From the NCBI RefSeq assembly GCF_030272615.1, contig NC_081406.1:186696270-186760269 (forward strand): a stretch of DNA of 64,000 nt. Direction: 5' to 3'. Of this stretch, positions 12,850-24,789 are shown one piece after another. Below the pieces are notes generated by a model, which had not been told where the DNA came from, searched no databases, and was given only the letters and a program-made list of their open reading frames with translations. Within the stretch, counting starts at the first letter, position 1. Each line of letters opens with the position of its first letter. This DNA is from Cryptomeria japonica (lineage: Eukaryota; Streptophyta; Pinopsida; Cupressales; Cupressaceae). Both the position numbers and the translations under genes were made by a program.

Positions 12850-14580
12850 CTAAGATCCCTGTGACCACCAGTGAATAAAGGTTCCTAAAGCTGCAACTTT
12901 TGATAGAGCGTCCGCCTCTGTATTTGCTTCTCTATAAATATGTTTTGCCTCGAAGTGTTCCAAACTGTTTAGGGTTTTTAGAATTCTTTCCAATAGAGCT
13001 TGAAGCCTCCAATTGGGGGTTGTCTTCTTCCTTATAGCATTAATTGCCATCTCCAAATCTCCTTCCACTATAACATTTTTGATACCATAGTTGATGCAAT
13101 CTTTCAGGTCTAATAGTAGAGCGGTGAACTCTGCTATGTTATTAGTGTCTGGAGGGATTGGTTTTGCCATTTTTCCGATGATTGCTCCTGATTGGTCTCT
13201 GATGACATAGCCTATTCCGGAGGGGCATAGATTGCCTTTGGAGGCCCCATCAAAATTCAGTTTCACCCAGTCTGGCTTCGGGGGAGACTAGATTGCATCT
13301 TTCCTTTTAATTGAGTTATGGCGAGAGAGTGAGGGAATAATGATTCCTTGCCAGTTTTGACTAATTTTCCTATCCCATGAAGAGAAAACTTTAGACTGAT
13401 TCAGAACAAAGGCTGTTCTGCTATTGATTGAATCCACTATTGCCGATTCTATTGAATTTATAATTGATTTCTGATTTCTAGCTTTACCTTCAAATAGCCT
13501 GCGGTTCCTTTCTTTCCAAATTTCCCAAATTAAGCATGATGGAGCTATTTCCATAATTTGGCTTAGCAAGCTCTCCTTTGTATGTAGAGGCCAGCTCTGG
13601 AATATAGGCTTGATTTCATTCGGCAAGACTAAGATCAGTTCCAATTTTGCACAGAGCCATCTCCAACATTTAGAGGCAAAGGGACAGGTCAAGAGGAGGT
13701 GGTCCACTGACTTCGATTGGGCTTTGCAAAGTATACATCTAGAAGGTCCTTCATAGCCTATTCTTGTGAACCTATCTGCAGTTAGGATTTTTTTTTGGAT
13801 TGCCAACCATGCAAAGATGCCCGCTTTTGGGATGACTTTGGAGCTCCAAAACATCTTGAGAGGGATATTGTGGTTGTTGAGCTCTACTGGGCTAACCAGA
13901 ACTCTGTAACCATCCTTTGAGTTATACTGTCTTGTTTTGGAAGGCTCCCAGATGAGTGAATCTTCCCCTCTTCTAGGGGTGATGTTTCTCGCCTGTAGGT
14001 GGCCTAAAAGCTCTTCCAGGTCCTCCCTTGGAATTGGCAGGCCCTCCATTGATTTCCACTTCCAGCATAGTGTGTTTGGTGTATCTACTATTTCCATATA
14101 GTCTATAACTCTGACTCCCCAATTCTGTTTGAACCAGTTTTCTGTTGCAGGGATATGAATTATATTTGCCAGGGGTGGATAACCACCCCAAGAGTCTTCC
14201 CAGAATAGGCTTGCTGAACCATCATGAATATCCCAAGAGACTGAGTTTGAGATTAGATTTCTATAAGAGATGATGAAATTCCGTATTCTTGATCCTTTCG
14301 GAAATGACCCTGATCTGAGGATGTTTAGATTATTTTGATTTGAGAGATACTTTGTTGCTAGCATTCTGACCCAGGATGCATTTGGGTTTTTAATGAATTT
14401 CCATACTAGTTTGGCCCCCAAAGCTATATTTTGTAATCTAAAATCCTTGATGCTTAAGCCACCCATTGGTTTAGGCTTCATAATTTTGTCCCGAGCTATT
14501 AGTGCAATCTTATGCTTCTCTTCAGTGTTTTGCCTAAAGAAATCCCTCATCTTCTTGATGATGTAGGTGTTGGCACTAGA
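12850..14580 (-). pseudogene. LINE ORF2 C-terminal part: post-RT region, zf-RVT and RNase H
   Basis: The frame from 14,550 starts inside the post-RT linker (KPKPMGGLSIKDFRLQNIAL), then has a zf-RVT domain (PKAGIFAWLAIQKKILTADR, C-X2-C at CILC, then HLLLTCPFASKCW). A TAG at about 13,288 ends it. The same frame resumes with PPKPDWVKLNFDGASKGN and a complete RNase H: Asp in NFDGAS, Glu in AEFTALL, Asp in EGDLEMAI and Asp in TEADALS. RNase H removes RNA from the RNA-cDNA hybrid in LINEs that carry it. Apart from one nonsense codon this part is well preserved; RT and endonuclease are missing. Confidence 0.85.
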
Positions 14581-16034
14581 TGTTAGGGATAAAATGGATA
14601 AAAGATAAGTTGGTACTATATGATTATTATTATATTATCATATCATTGTATTATATTATACTAGCATGTCTTTATGGTATTATTATACTATCATATCATT
14701 ATATTGTTATTATATTATCATATCATTAGATTTTATATTATTTTCCTACATTTAAGTGTTTTTGAGTTTTTATTGATGGGTGTTTTTGCTTCCATATAGA
14801 AGTGTAATAGACCTTTGTTGTAATTAAATTGGAAACTTTTTTCTTTTGTTGCTTAATTCAAGGTATATGATATGTTAAACTGGTTTTTCTTGCATATTGA
14901 ATTGAAAAGTGTAAAGTGGAGTTTTTTATTCATTCTTTCAAGCAAGATTGGCACTATATTTTCACATAATTTTCTGACATTAAACAAGCATGGGGATATT
15001 CTAAATCAATTCATGTTCTTAAACAGAGTGATACTAGTGTTGATTGTAACTAGGTAGAATGCAGATTCCAATTGCCTTAAGGCAACATTGGAATCTGTCA
15101 AGGGTTGGGCCCTTCTCCTCTCACGCTACTCTTAGGGTTGGGCCCTTCTCATCCCACACGCCACTCTTAGGGCTGGGCCCTATACATCACACACTCCTTA
15201 ACACCACACTACTCCTCAATACCACACTACGCGCAAGATAACATGCTTACATGAATAGGTCCGACCCTTTCTAATAAAGGGTTTCGGTTAAAGTGATGCA
15301 AATAAATTAAAGGTTATTAATTCATCATAAGCCGACTTGATTAGGAGTGGTTGCTCTCCTATAAATAAGACATATACCTCTCACAATATCATTAATGCAA
15401 TTTCAAATAAATGCAAAATATATCCTTCTTGGGTAGTGAACTCCTTTGCAAGCAGCAGATCACAGCGAACTTCATCCATAGGCAACAAATTATCAGTTAG
15501 GTCACAGCGAACTCCATGTATGTGCTGATCTAATTGGTGATCACAACGAACTCCATGTATGTGCAGATCTAATTGGTGATCACAGTGAACTCCATGTATG
15601 TGCAATAGATCTAATTGGTGATCACAAGTTATCATCAAAGACAGGGATCTCCATTGAACGCTCAAGCAAAGGACTGTGAACTAGTTGAAAGGTGCATGCA
15701 CAACAAGACAAGTTAGAAGGACTGTAAAACATGATCACTGTCAACAAACTAGCTGTGTAGTCTTCTATATCATCTTCCTTGTGACTGCAACTTCTATACT
15801 CCAGATAAGTGTGTAATCGTCAATTGAATCGAAAACCATAATCAGATCTAAGGATCTTTTCTGGCTGGGTTTTTCCTCCTCCTAGGAGGTTTTCCCAGGG
15901 TAACTTTGTCTTGTCTCTTTTGCATTCATTTCTTACTATGCTTAAATCTGAAAACCAATAAATCTAATTAACCTAGTTAGAAACAAATTCTGATTTTCTG
16001 AGTTTCATCTAATCTGAAAGTACTAAAACTAACA
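14581..16034 (+). mobile_element. Probable solo LTR (copia-like), plus orientation
   Basis: Begins TGTTAG and ends CTAACA, the inverted TG...CA ends of an LTR. ACTAG precedes it at 14,575-14,579 (one extra A intervenes) and follows it at 16,035-16,039, which fits a 5-bp target duplication. A TATAAATAA box lies at 15,360-15,368, and U5-like sequence follows (GGGTTTTTCCTCC.. then GGTTTTCCCAGGGTAAC). No internal coding region accompanies it, so recombination between two LTRs is likely. It sits at the truncated 5' edge of the LINE. The one-base offset in the duplication lowers confidence. Confidence 0.5.
15460..15630. repeat. 39-bp tandem repeat inside the solo LTR
   Basis: TCACA(G/A)(C/T)GAACTCCATG recurs at 15,502, 15,541 and 15,580, an exact 39-bp period. 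A partial copy lies at about 15,460. Units include GATCTAATTGGTGATCACA. It lies just downstream of the TATA box, so it would fall in the transcribed leader. Confidence 0.8.
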
Positions 16035-16039
16035 ACTAG

Positions 16040-17257
16040 TAGAAGTGTCTTCATTTGGTGGTCAGACAGTAGCAAACTTCTAATTGTTTAATCCAACATG
16101 GATCCTCAGCATTAAGAACTGTGTAAATATAGTATTGGCTTGGATTTGTCTTTGTGTTTTGTTTTCCGCAGGACCATTACAAGAAGAGGTAGCTGTAGTG
16201 CAAAGAAAAAAAACCCCCATATCTTTCGGAGCCCATCTACTATTTGCCTTAAATTTGCTCTCTAAAGGCTGTTATTAAAGTGAGCAATTTGAATTTGTTA
16301 GTGGATATTAGTCTGAGAGTCCATGGGAGTAGATGGGGTGTTTTGTATTTTTTACTTCAAGAAAGTACATTCTACTAGGTATTGCTACTACCTTTAACAA
16401 TTTAAATGAAGTAATTTGAGTCTTAGACCATTCTTTTCTAAGAACCTTGTGTTATGTATTCAGTTAATCTTCTGGTTTATACGAGGAAAGATGAATTTTT
16501 TTTGACAGTTTTTTGAAATGTGGCTTAGCATTTTAGAGAATCTGATGGCGGTCAAATATAAAGTAGCACTCAGTATAATGAAAAAATGATAGAGAAGTTC
16601 ATGGCTTGTCAAGAATAATCTGTGACGTTGACGTAAACTGAATAATTTGCCATTGTGCTTTGGGTTATCAGGAACAAATTTCAGATTGTTAAAATTGAAA
16701 ATCTAATATTTTAATGAGAAACATAATTAGTTTTTAGTAGTTATTTCTTCCTCAGATTACCTATAAACTCTTATTTCTAATTTCAGTTGTAGTTCATGCC
16801 CTCCAAGTATCCATTTATTGTTAACCTTGATTTTTCTAACTATGGAATTATTTACATTCTTAAAGCCAAAATCTCTGCAAATATTCCCGGGCAGAGGGGA
16901 ATCTGTTATCACTGGCCATGTTAAACGGAAAGGAAAATCAAGGCATTTCCTCTCTCAAAGCTTTACTTGTTTACTAAGATGATCCAAATCAGATTGCTAA
17001 GTTTAGCTCTGTCAAAGATAATGGACCATCAATTACCCTCTGAATGCTCTCAGAAATAAAACATGGAGTAGCTCTTAGTAAACGTGGAGTGAAACGTAGA
17101 ATACATCCAGTTTGATAACTTATGCAAAGATTAAAAGTGAACATGTACCTTTCTCTTTCAACATGAAGAGTGGACTAAATAGATGAAAAACTTGTAAAAA
17201 TTCAACTTCCTAAAAGGCATAGTACTTAGGAATGGTTATTATTTAGCTTAATAATTT
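16040..17257. other. Spacer, no gene recognised
   Basis: AT-rich sequence between the solo LTR and the copia element. The only ORFs are short and without recognisable motifs. Confidence 0.45.
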
Positions 17258-18432
17258 GTTGTCAACAGAGTATGAATCTTTAAGCACACAAAACCTCTTA
17301 CTGGAATGCATAAACCAAATACCAAAATAGCAGATATAACAATTAAGCACAAACATAAATCACATAACAATTACCATCCATCTACAACACATAACACTAA
17401 GATTTGTACGTGGAAAATCCGGTAAAGGGAAAAACCATGGTGGGAATCTTACCCACAATCAGATAATACTTCTGCAGTAAGTATGTGATTACAATAAGAG
17501 GGGTTTGCACATGCAGGAAGACACGCTGCCTAGAGCGCACTGCTCATCACAAAAGGAGCCTCACTGACTACAAAAGAAATCCAAACTACAATTCGGAAAG
17601 ATGAATGATTGCAAGAATAACATCTCCTATGCTTGAGTACAGTTTCGATTGAGCTCAATACCGGAGATCTTAAATCTCTTACACAAATTCAATTCAATCA
17701 CCTATGATAAACCAACACCTCTACATATGATTAAAACAATATTCGCACACAAATAATCCCATAAGCATCCTATGATCTATAAAGAGATCTTACATCATAT
17801 TTATACCAACTCGGGACCTAAACAATTAGGCCAACCACTTAAAAGATAATACAATAAATCTATTACATAATCCTGCAAACTAATGATAAACCAAGTCGGC
17901 CTAAGACCAAAACAACATAAACCAATCAATAAATCTAACCGGTAACGCATCAGGAGCATCAACCAACACGTTACATAAACTGGTCCACAAACTAGCAGAA
18001 TAGAACCGAACCAAAAAGAGGTCGCCATAGACCAAATAAAACACCACCGATCAACTAGAACACGAATATGATAACCATCAACATTCTGATAACTTTCTAG
18101 AATCCGTACCAACACCACTTATCAAATTCTCAAAAGATCTTCAACAAAGCTCTGCCGGGTAAAACCTATCGGTAACCAAAAAGCTTACTAGAACAAATGA
18201 TAGCTTCCGAACCATCAAATCTCGAACCAACTGAATGTGATACGCATCAGGTACACATGAATAACCAATCCAAACCAATTCCAACAGTCGGAACAATACC
18301 GAAGACAAATCTCCAGATCGACATCATAATCCAACCACTCTACTGGAACCCGGTAGACAACAAAACAACTAGTGTTGACATCAATGACAAACATCAATGC
18401 AACACATAATCAATTCCTCCAAATTGCCAACA
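17258..18432 (-). repeat. 3' LTR of the copia element
   Basis: Shares near-continuous similarity with 23,087-24,246 (for example GTTGTCAACAG at its plus-left edge and CAACACATAATCAATT near its right edge). The inner end is GCCAACA next to the PPT, giving TGTTGG as the minus-strand LTR start. Its outer 49 bases are missing. Confidence 0.9.
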
Positions 18433-18448
18433 ATCTCCCCCTTTGGCA
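18433..18448 (-). promoter_or_regulatory. Polypurine tract of the copia element
   Basis: The minus strand reads TGCCAAAGGGGGAGAT directly before the 3' LTR start TGTTGG. A purine run in this place primes plus-strand cDNA synthesis in copia elements. Confidence 0.85.
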
Positions 18449-18891
18449 TTGATGGCAACACTAGATGTGAAAAACATCCAAGTGCCAAGAAATGCCAAAC
18501 AAGTCTCCCCCAAAGGAAGACATCCAATAATATCCCCAAGATGATATAGCAATGAAGTTCTAAACCAAAGACCAAACTCCCCCTGTGAAAGATATCCCTA
18601 TTAAGCTTTGTTTTTAACATATATATCTCTCCCCCTTTGACATCAATGCCAGAAATTTGACATAAACATCAAAGAAAAATCTTAAATCCTCCGAACCACA
18701 CAATTGACTACTCCCCCAGAGTAGTAGCACCAACACATCAATCCAGAATGAATGATAACTCTGATAATGCATAGCGGACTGATGCCAATCAACATCACTC
18801 AAGTCTCTACCGGAGGGGTAGAGATTGCCAATTTGTCTCTGAAGTATTCAAATGATTCCTTAGGAAAAGGTTTAGTGAAGATATCTGCAAT

Positions 18892-19416
18892 CTACTCTTT
18901 ATTGTTCACATAAACCAGTCTAACTTCATTTGCTTCCACCTTCTCCTTCAGAAAATTATACTTCATAGAAATGTGCTTAGTCTTAGAATAAAATACCAGA
19001 TTATTTGATATGTCAATAGCAACAGAGTTATCACAGTGAATAACTACTGGTTCATTGCAATCTACCCTTATATCCTTCAACATTTGCTTCATCCATAAAA
19101 CTTGTGTACATTTAGTAACAATAACAACATACTCAACTTCAACAATAGATAAAGAAGTACATGTCTGTTTCTTGCTGATCCATGAAACAAGTTTCTTTTC
19201 AAGAAAGAAAGCTCCATCGGATGTGCTCTTCCGGTCATCAACATCTCTAGCCCAATTTGCATCTGTATATGCACATAGTGTAAAGTCATTATTTTTAGGA
19301 TACCACAAACCATACTTAGTTGTTCCTTGTAAATACCTGAAAATCCTTTTCACCACACTCTCATGATTCTCTCTAGGATCACTCTGATATCTTGATACAA
19401 TACAAACTGCATTCAT
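18892..19416 (-). pseudogene. Copia RNase H domain
   Basis: The 174-residue frame reads as the end of a copia polyprotein: YQSDPRENHESVVKRIFRYL leads into RNase H, with catalytic candidates Asp in YTDANW, Glu in VEVEYV and Asp in HCDN. The KTKHISMKYNFLKEKV block follows. The frame ends at a stop before the usual ADIFTKPL tail. The link to RT (19,417-19,661) is in a different frame with an in-frame stop, so it cannot be expressed as part of a polyprotein. Confidence 0.88.
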
Positions 19417-19661
19417 TATATCCGGGCTAGTCTAAGTCAAATATAACAAACCTCTAATCATAGATTTATACCTTGTAGGATTTACCGGAGCTGATGCATC
19501 GTTCTTTGTCAATTTCTCACTTGTAACCATAGGCGTACCAACCGGTTTATAATTTTCCATACCAAATTTTTTCAACAACTCTTTAACATGCTTAGTTTGA
19601 CAGATGAAAATACCTCATTCTGAGTAATCTGCAAACCTAAAAAAAAATTTCATCTCCCCAA

Positions 19662-20874
19662 TCATAACATCTCAAATTCATTTTTCATATTATCAAAGAA
19701 TTTCATACATAACTTATCCTCACCTCCAAAAATGATATCATCAACAAATACTTCAACAATCAATATGTCATCATCAATGATCTTATAATATAAGTTACTG
19801 TCAGCATTACCTTTAGTGAAACCAAACTTCAAAAGATATTTGTCCAATCTAGCATACCAAGTTCTAGGGGCTTGTTTCAATCCACATAAAGCTTTCCTTA
19901 ACCTGCAAACCATGTTCTTGTCATCTGAAAGTGAAAACCATCAGGTTGCTCAATGTAAACTTCCTCTTCAAGATCTCCATTAAAAATACACATTTAACAT
20001 CCATCTGATAATGGGCATCATAAGCAAGAAATAATCTCACAACTTCAATCCTAGCTACCGGAGCAAAAGTCTCATTATAATCAATTCCTTCCTTCTGATA
20101 ATATCCTTTACATACCAATCTAGCCTTATTACTCACAACTTGTCCATCCTCATTCAATTTATTCCTAAAGACCCATTTAGTTCTAATAACATTCTTATTT
20201 TTAGGTTGGGGAACTAAAGTCCATGTGTTGTTCTTTTCTATCTGCTCTAATTCCTCTTCCGTAGCTCTCATCCAACATTCATCTTTACAAGCTTCAATAA
20301 CTGATGCCGGTTCAACTTGAGAAATTAAACATACCTCATCAACTGCCAACCTTCTTCTTGTCATTACTCCTTTGTTCTTGTCTCCAATGATCTGATCTTC
20401 TGAATGATTTAACCTTACATACCTAGGAGTCTTTTGACTTTTTGTTTCTCTGCTCTGATCTTCAGTTACTGTTAAATTTTCTGATACTACTGGGGTAACT
20501 GGTTCAACATTCTGTTTTGGTACAAGTGCTACCGGTTCAGTTATGATCATCTCCACTTCTAGTTCTCTCTCATAAGTTCTGATTTGACTTTTGTACATCT
20601 CATCCTCCTTGACATTAGCACTCTCCACAATTCTCTGCAATCTTATGTTATAACATCTATATGCTTTTCTTTCATTAGAATAACCAACAAATATCCCTTC
20701 ATCACATCTAGTATCAAACTTTCCAATGGAATCATCTCTCTTGATATAGCATTTACTACCAAAGATTCTGAAATACTTAGCTGAAGGTGTATGACCGAAC
20801 CATAACTCATAAGGTGTCTTACCGGTGTCTCCTTTGATATGAACTCTGTTGAATGTATATACCGCCGTTCTCAC
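19662..20874 (-). pseudogene. Copia integrase C-terminus and reverse transcriptase, frameshifted
   Basis: The 20,874-19,921 frame contains the [14 protein letters not shown] and [11 protein letters not shown] region after the integrase core, then RT from [20 protein letters not shown] through [20 protein letters not shown] frameshift near 19,920 moves RT to a second frame, which has KALCGLKQAPRTWY and the catalytic box FVDDIIFG (normally YVDD). RT copies element RNA into cDNA. The aspartates are kept, but the frame break disables the copy. Confidence 0.9.
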
Positions 20875-20879
20875 AACTT

Positions 20880-21438
20880 CTCTCTAGTAGATATGAGGCA
20901 AATTAGCTTCCATCATCATAGTTCTAGCTACATCTAAGATAGTTCTATTCTTTTTTTCCACAACACCATTCTATTGAGGTGTCTAGGGTGCAGACAACTA
21001 TCTCCTTATCCCATGCTTCTCAAAATAACTGTTAATTTCACTAGATGTGAATTGACCACCCTGATATGAGCTTAAACATTTAATCTTCAACCCTATCTCC
21101 GTCTCAACTTTAGCTTTAAAAATCTTGAACTTTTCAAAAGCTTTAGATTTCTCCCTTGGAAAAGTAACCCACATCATTCTAGAATAGTCATCAATGATTA
21201 GCATAAAATATCTATCACCCTGAAAACTTTTTATTCTAGCAGAACCACACAAATTAGTATGAATAAGATCAAGAACATCATTAGATTTGTCTTGTATACT
21301 CTTAAAAGAAGTTCTGACTTTCTTTCCCATTTGACATTCCTTACATACTGGATTATAGGACTTCACAATCTTAGGTATATCTCTAACAACCTTAGTTGAA
21401 CTGATCTTTACAACACAATTAAAATTCACATGACACAA
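20880..21438 (-). pseudogene. Copia integrase core with altered active site
   Basis: The zinc-binding end (CKECQMGK) is followed by the core. The first catalytic Asp, normally in HTDLCG, is Asn (IHTNLCG). The second, normally in RSDNGGEF, is Tyr (SSYQGGQF). The catalytic Glu is still visible in NGVVEKKNRT at about 20,960, in a stretch with stops. Integrase normally joins cDNA ends to host DNA; this protein would be catalytically dead even if the frame were open. Confidence 0.85.
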
Positions 21439-21586
21439 CCTTTTATGTCAGCCAACTCTCATCAATTTGTGCAATCAAATATGTCTTCTCACCGGAGTTC
21501 AAATGAAAGATGTTACCTTTAGTCTGTGTACTAGTTGCAATCTTCAATCCAGATCTGTTAATGATTTTGCATTTTCCATCCTTGAA

Positions 21587-22270
21587 CTATAATTGAAATC
21601 CCTTATCCACCAAATGTCTTACACTCAAAAGATTATGCCTTAAAACTTCAACATAATAAACATTATCAGTGTTATGCTTACCATCTAATGATATAGTTCC
21701 TCTTCCTCTGATCATGCATGCTTTGTCATCTCCAAATCTAACCAGACCACCATCAAATTCTTGCAAAGATAAAAACTTCCTTTTATCTCCAGTCATATGA
21801 TGTGAGCATCCACTGTCTATTACCCATTCATCCTTGTCTTCAACTTTAGCAGTAAGGGTCTTCTCATTTTGAATGACAGGTTCCAGAGCATCTTCCTTGA
21901 TAGCCAAAAATACCCATTCCTTTTCACTATCAGATTCAATAGCTGAATCTTGTGCCGGTTTATCATCAGAATCAGTCACACCTTCCTTATCCACATAGTA
22001 ACATGATTTGTCTCTGATCTTCCTGTACTTATGCCTGTTCTGATAATCATGGTTAGGCCTAAAAGATCTTCTAGCTTTCTCCTCAAATATTGAATACCTC
22101 TCAGAACATATAGATACAAAATGACCTATCTTATTACATGCAAAACATTTAAAAGGTGATTTTCCTTCATACTTACTTCCTGCCAGACCTTTAGGTACTC
22201 TTCTAGCAAATAGGGCTTCAAGTTGCTCAAACTCTTCATCTTCTTTCTTCATATCCTCAAGTTCCTTCAC
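21587..22270 (-). pseudogene. Copia gag zinc knuckle and aspartic protease
   Basis: Has a CCHC knuckle CFACNKIGHFVSIC (C-X2-C-X4-H-X4-C), an acidic linker, then the protease signature WVIDSGCSHHMTGD with the active DSG triad, and HNLLSVRHLVDKGFQL at the end. Protease cuts the polyprotein. It is separated from the upstream gag frame by a stop near 22,283. Confidence 0.88.
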
Positions 22271-22282
22271 ATATAAAGCTTT

Positions 22283-22981
22283 CTAATCACTCTTGCTGAT
22301 TGATGATGTAGATGCATGAAAAGAAGATTCAGTCTTTGCAGCTCCTTCAGGACCAAATTCTTCAAGCTCAAAAGAAGATAGCTTTCCAACCAAAGTATCC
22401 CTGTTAACAGAGATGTTAGACATTGTTCTCAACTCATTAATTGCAATAGCCTTCATCTTGTAAGCCGGTGGCAAAGCTCTCAATACTTTAGAAACAATCT
22501 CATTTTCGCTTAGAGATCCACCATAGCATTGAATTCCCATAACAATTTCATTAACTCTTTCCATAAAAGCAGTAATCTTTTTATCTTCTTCCATTTTCAG
22601 GTTCTCATACCTCACCCGGTAACTGTCAAGTTTAGCAATTTTAATAGTAGGGTCATCTTCATTCATAGTCTCCAACTTATCCCATATAGCCCTTGCAGAT
22701 GATTGGTCAATTAATTCGATTATTTGCTTATCATAAAGTGCACTCAAGAGGGCTTCTCTGGCTCTACAGTCATTTTCAATGTTCTTGTCTAGGTTTGCCG
22801 GAGGAGGATTGCTAGATGTCGGATTATAAGGGGTATAACCTTTTCCAGTGATCTCCCAAATCTGTTTCCTAATACATCTCAAATGAGTCTCCATCCGAAT
22901 CTTCCATACTCTGTAATTTATTGAATCAAGTTTAGGGGTTTCTCTCCGGAAAACAGTTGCAGATGAACTATTAGATGCCAT
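22283..22981 (-). pseudogene. Copia gag N-terminal region
   Basis: Starts at an ATG 43 bases inside the PBS (MASNSSSATV) and has the copia gag core: YRVWKIRMETHL, ARAIWDKLE, MEEDKKITAFMERVNEIV and VLRALPPAYKMK. Gag forms the particle around element RNA. 232 codons are open before a TAG that separates it from the zinc knuckle. Confidence 0.88.
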
Positions 22982-23023
22982 AGGATCTTCCTCAAGTGGT
23001 TAAGCTTCTGTAGAGACAACCAA

Positions 23024-23035
23024 GCTCTGATACCA
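23024..23035 (-). promoter_or_regulatory. Primer binding site (initiator tRNA-Met type)
   Basis: The minus strand reads TGGTATCAGAGC, the classic copia PBS matching the 3' end of initiator methionine tRNA. It lies two bases inside the 5' LTR end (...CCTAACA). Confidence 0.95.
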
Positions 23036-23037
23036 AT

Positions 23038-24246
23038 TGTTAGGATAACTAGAGGATAACTGAGAGGAGGGGGGGGGGGTGAATCAGTTGTCAACAGATT
23101 ATGAAACTTTAAGCACACAAAACCTTTTACCGGAATGCATAAACCAAATACCGAAATAGCAAATATAACAATTAAGCACAAACATAAATCACATAACAAT
23201 TACCATCCATCCACAACACATAACACCCAGATTTGTACATGGAAAACCCGGTAAAGGGAAAAACTATGGTGGGAAGCCTACCCACAGTCAGATAATACTT
23301 CTACAGTAAGTATGTGATTACAATAAGAGGGGCCTGCACATATAGAAAGACACACTTTCTAGAGCACACTGCTCATCACAAAAGGAGCCTCACTAACTAT
23401 AAAAGAAATCTAGACTACAATCCGAAAAGATGAGTGAACTACAAGAATAACATCTCCTATGTTTGAGTACAATTTCGGTTAAGCTCAATACTGGAGGTCT
23501 TAAATCTCTTACACAAACCCAATTCAATCACCTATGATCGATCAAAACCTCTGCATATGATTACAACTTTATTCACACACAGATAATCCCATAACCATCC
23601 TATGATCTACATAGAGATCTTACATCATATTTATACCAACCCGAGACCTAAACAATTAGGTCGACCACCTAAAAGATAATACAATAAATCTGGTACATAA
23701 TCCCACAAGCCAATGATAAACCAAGTTGGCCTAAGACCGAAACAACATAAACCAATCAATAAATCCAATCGGTAATGCATTGGGAGCATCAACCAACACG
23801 TTACATAAACTGGTCCATAACCCAACATAATAGATCTGGACCAAAAATAGGTCGCTATAAACCAAATGAAACACCACCAATCCACTGGAACACGAACATG
23901 ATAACCATCAGCATCCTGATAACCTTCTAGAAGCCGCACCAACACCACTGATCGGATTCATCAAAAGATCTTCAACAAAGCTCTGCCAGTAAAATCCTTA
24001 CCAGTAACCAAAAGGCTTACTAGAACAAACGATAGTTTCCAGACCATCAAATCCCAAACTAACTGAATGTGATACGCATCAGGAACACATGAATAACCAA
24101 TCCAAACCAATTCCAACAGCCGAAACATACCGAAGACAAATCTCCAGATTAACATCATAATCCAACCACTCTACCAAAACCTGGTAGACAATAAAACAAC
24201 TAGTGCTGACATCAATGACAAACATCAATGCAACACATAATCAATT
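23038..24246 (-). repeat. 5' LTR of the copia element
   Basis: The inner end is TGTTAGGATAAC in plus orientation (minus ...CCTAACA) next to the PBS. It matches the 3' LTR throughout but stops at CAATT (24,246), lacking the 17-base tip found in the 3' LTR. A G-rich run (about 23,068-23,079) near the inner end is absent from the 3' LTR because that part is missing there. Confidence 0.9.
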
Positions 24247-24789
24247 GAAGGGAGTCCTCGCATGGGAACCTACACCTCCACCATCCTTCACATAGGGTTC
24301 CCTCCCTCCGGGAAAGTTAGTTAGATGCACCCAACCGGAAGTCAACAACTAAAATAAGGAGGGCAACCATCTCCAAAGGATAGGCTCGAATTCCCTTCCA
24401 TAATAGTTGTTCGTTCAACCCAGATAGCTCTCCCAGATAGAACTACTATAGTTGTAGGGCCTTCCCCTACCCGCCCTACAACTATAGTAGTTCTATCTGA
24501 TGGCCCTACTATTTCTATCTGATGGCCCTACCCCCTATCCTCGGATAGCAGGGCCCTACTATTCTGAGCAGTTGGGGATGGAACAATTATAGTTGTTGGC
24601 ATGTTACGTATAGAATCGAGTTTGGCAACTATAGTGATGGAAGGAAAGCCCTACAATTATAGTAGTACTATTTGATGGCCCTATATATATATATATAGCG
24701 GTCTTCTAATTTACCACTATGTATTCAGTTATATGCAAAACACTTCAAGAGCTCATTTTCTCAATGACGAGACAAAGAATGTAAGAAAT
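24247..24789. repeat. Inverted-repeat-rich spacer, including a perfect 26-bp hairpin
   Basis: Arms 24,435-24,460 and 24,473-24,498 are perfect reverse complements with a 12-base loop. Partial copies of the arm (CTACTATAGTTGTAGGGC-type and GATGGCCCTA) recur to about 24,680, in both orientations. No coding frame. It may be the core of a small foldback element or a source of hairpin RNA. Confidence 0.8.

Larger units (their letters stand above)
11230..14580 (-). mobile_element. LINE sequence, 5'-truncated or composite, ending in an A-rich 3' tail
   Basis: The minus strand runs from post-RT sequence (14.55 kb) through zf-RVT and RNase H (to 12,850), an unidentified 255-codon frame (12,333-11,566), and then a tail reading GCCTTTACCGACCAAAAAAA followed by TAATAATAATA at about 11.22 kb, a form common for plant LINE 3' ends. 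RT and endonuclease are absent. The extra frame downstream of RNase H is unusual, so this may be two LINE-derived pieces side by side. No convincing target duplication was found. Confidence 0.6.
17258..24246 (-). mobile_element. Degenerate Ty1/copia element with two LTRs
   Basis: Minus-strand order is 5' LTR (23,038-24,246), tRNA-Met-type PBS, gag, protease, integrase, RT, RNase H, PPT, 3' LTR (17,258-18,432). This gag-PR-IN-RT-RH order defines copia. Both LTRs lack their outer tips: the 3' LTR misses the 49 bases corresponding to 23,038-23,086, and the 5' LTR misses 17 bases present at 18,416-18,432. No target duplication can therefore be seen. Multiple stops and frameshifts make it non-autonomous. 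Confidence 0.93.

Noticed and set aside
15381-15665. 94-codon minus ORF with repeated HIHGVRCDHQLD units
   Set aside because: Produced by the 39-bp tandem repeat inside an LTR.
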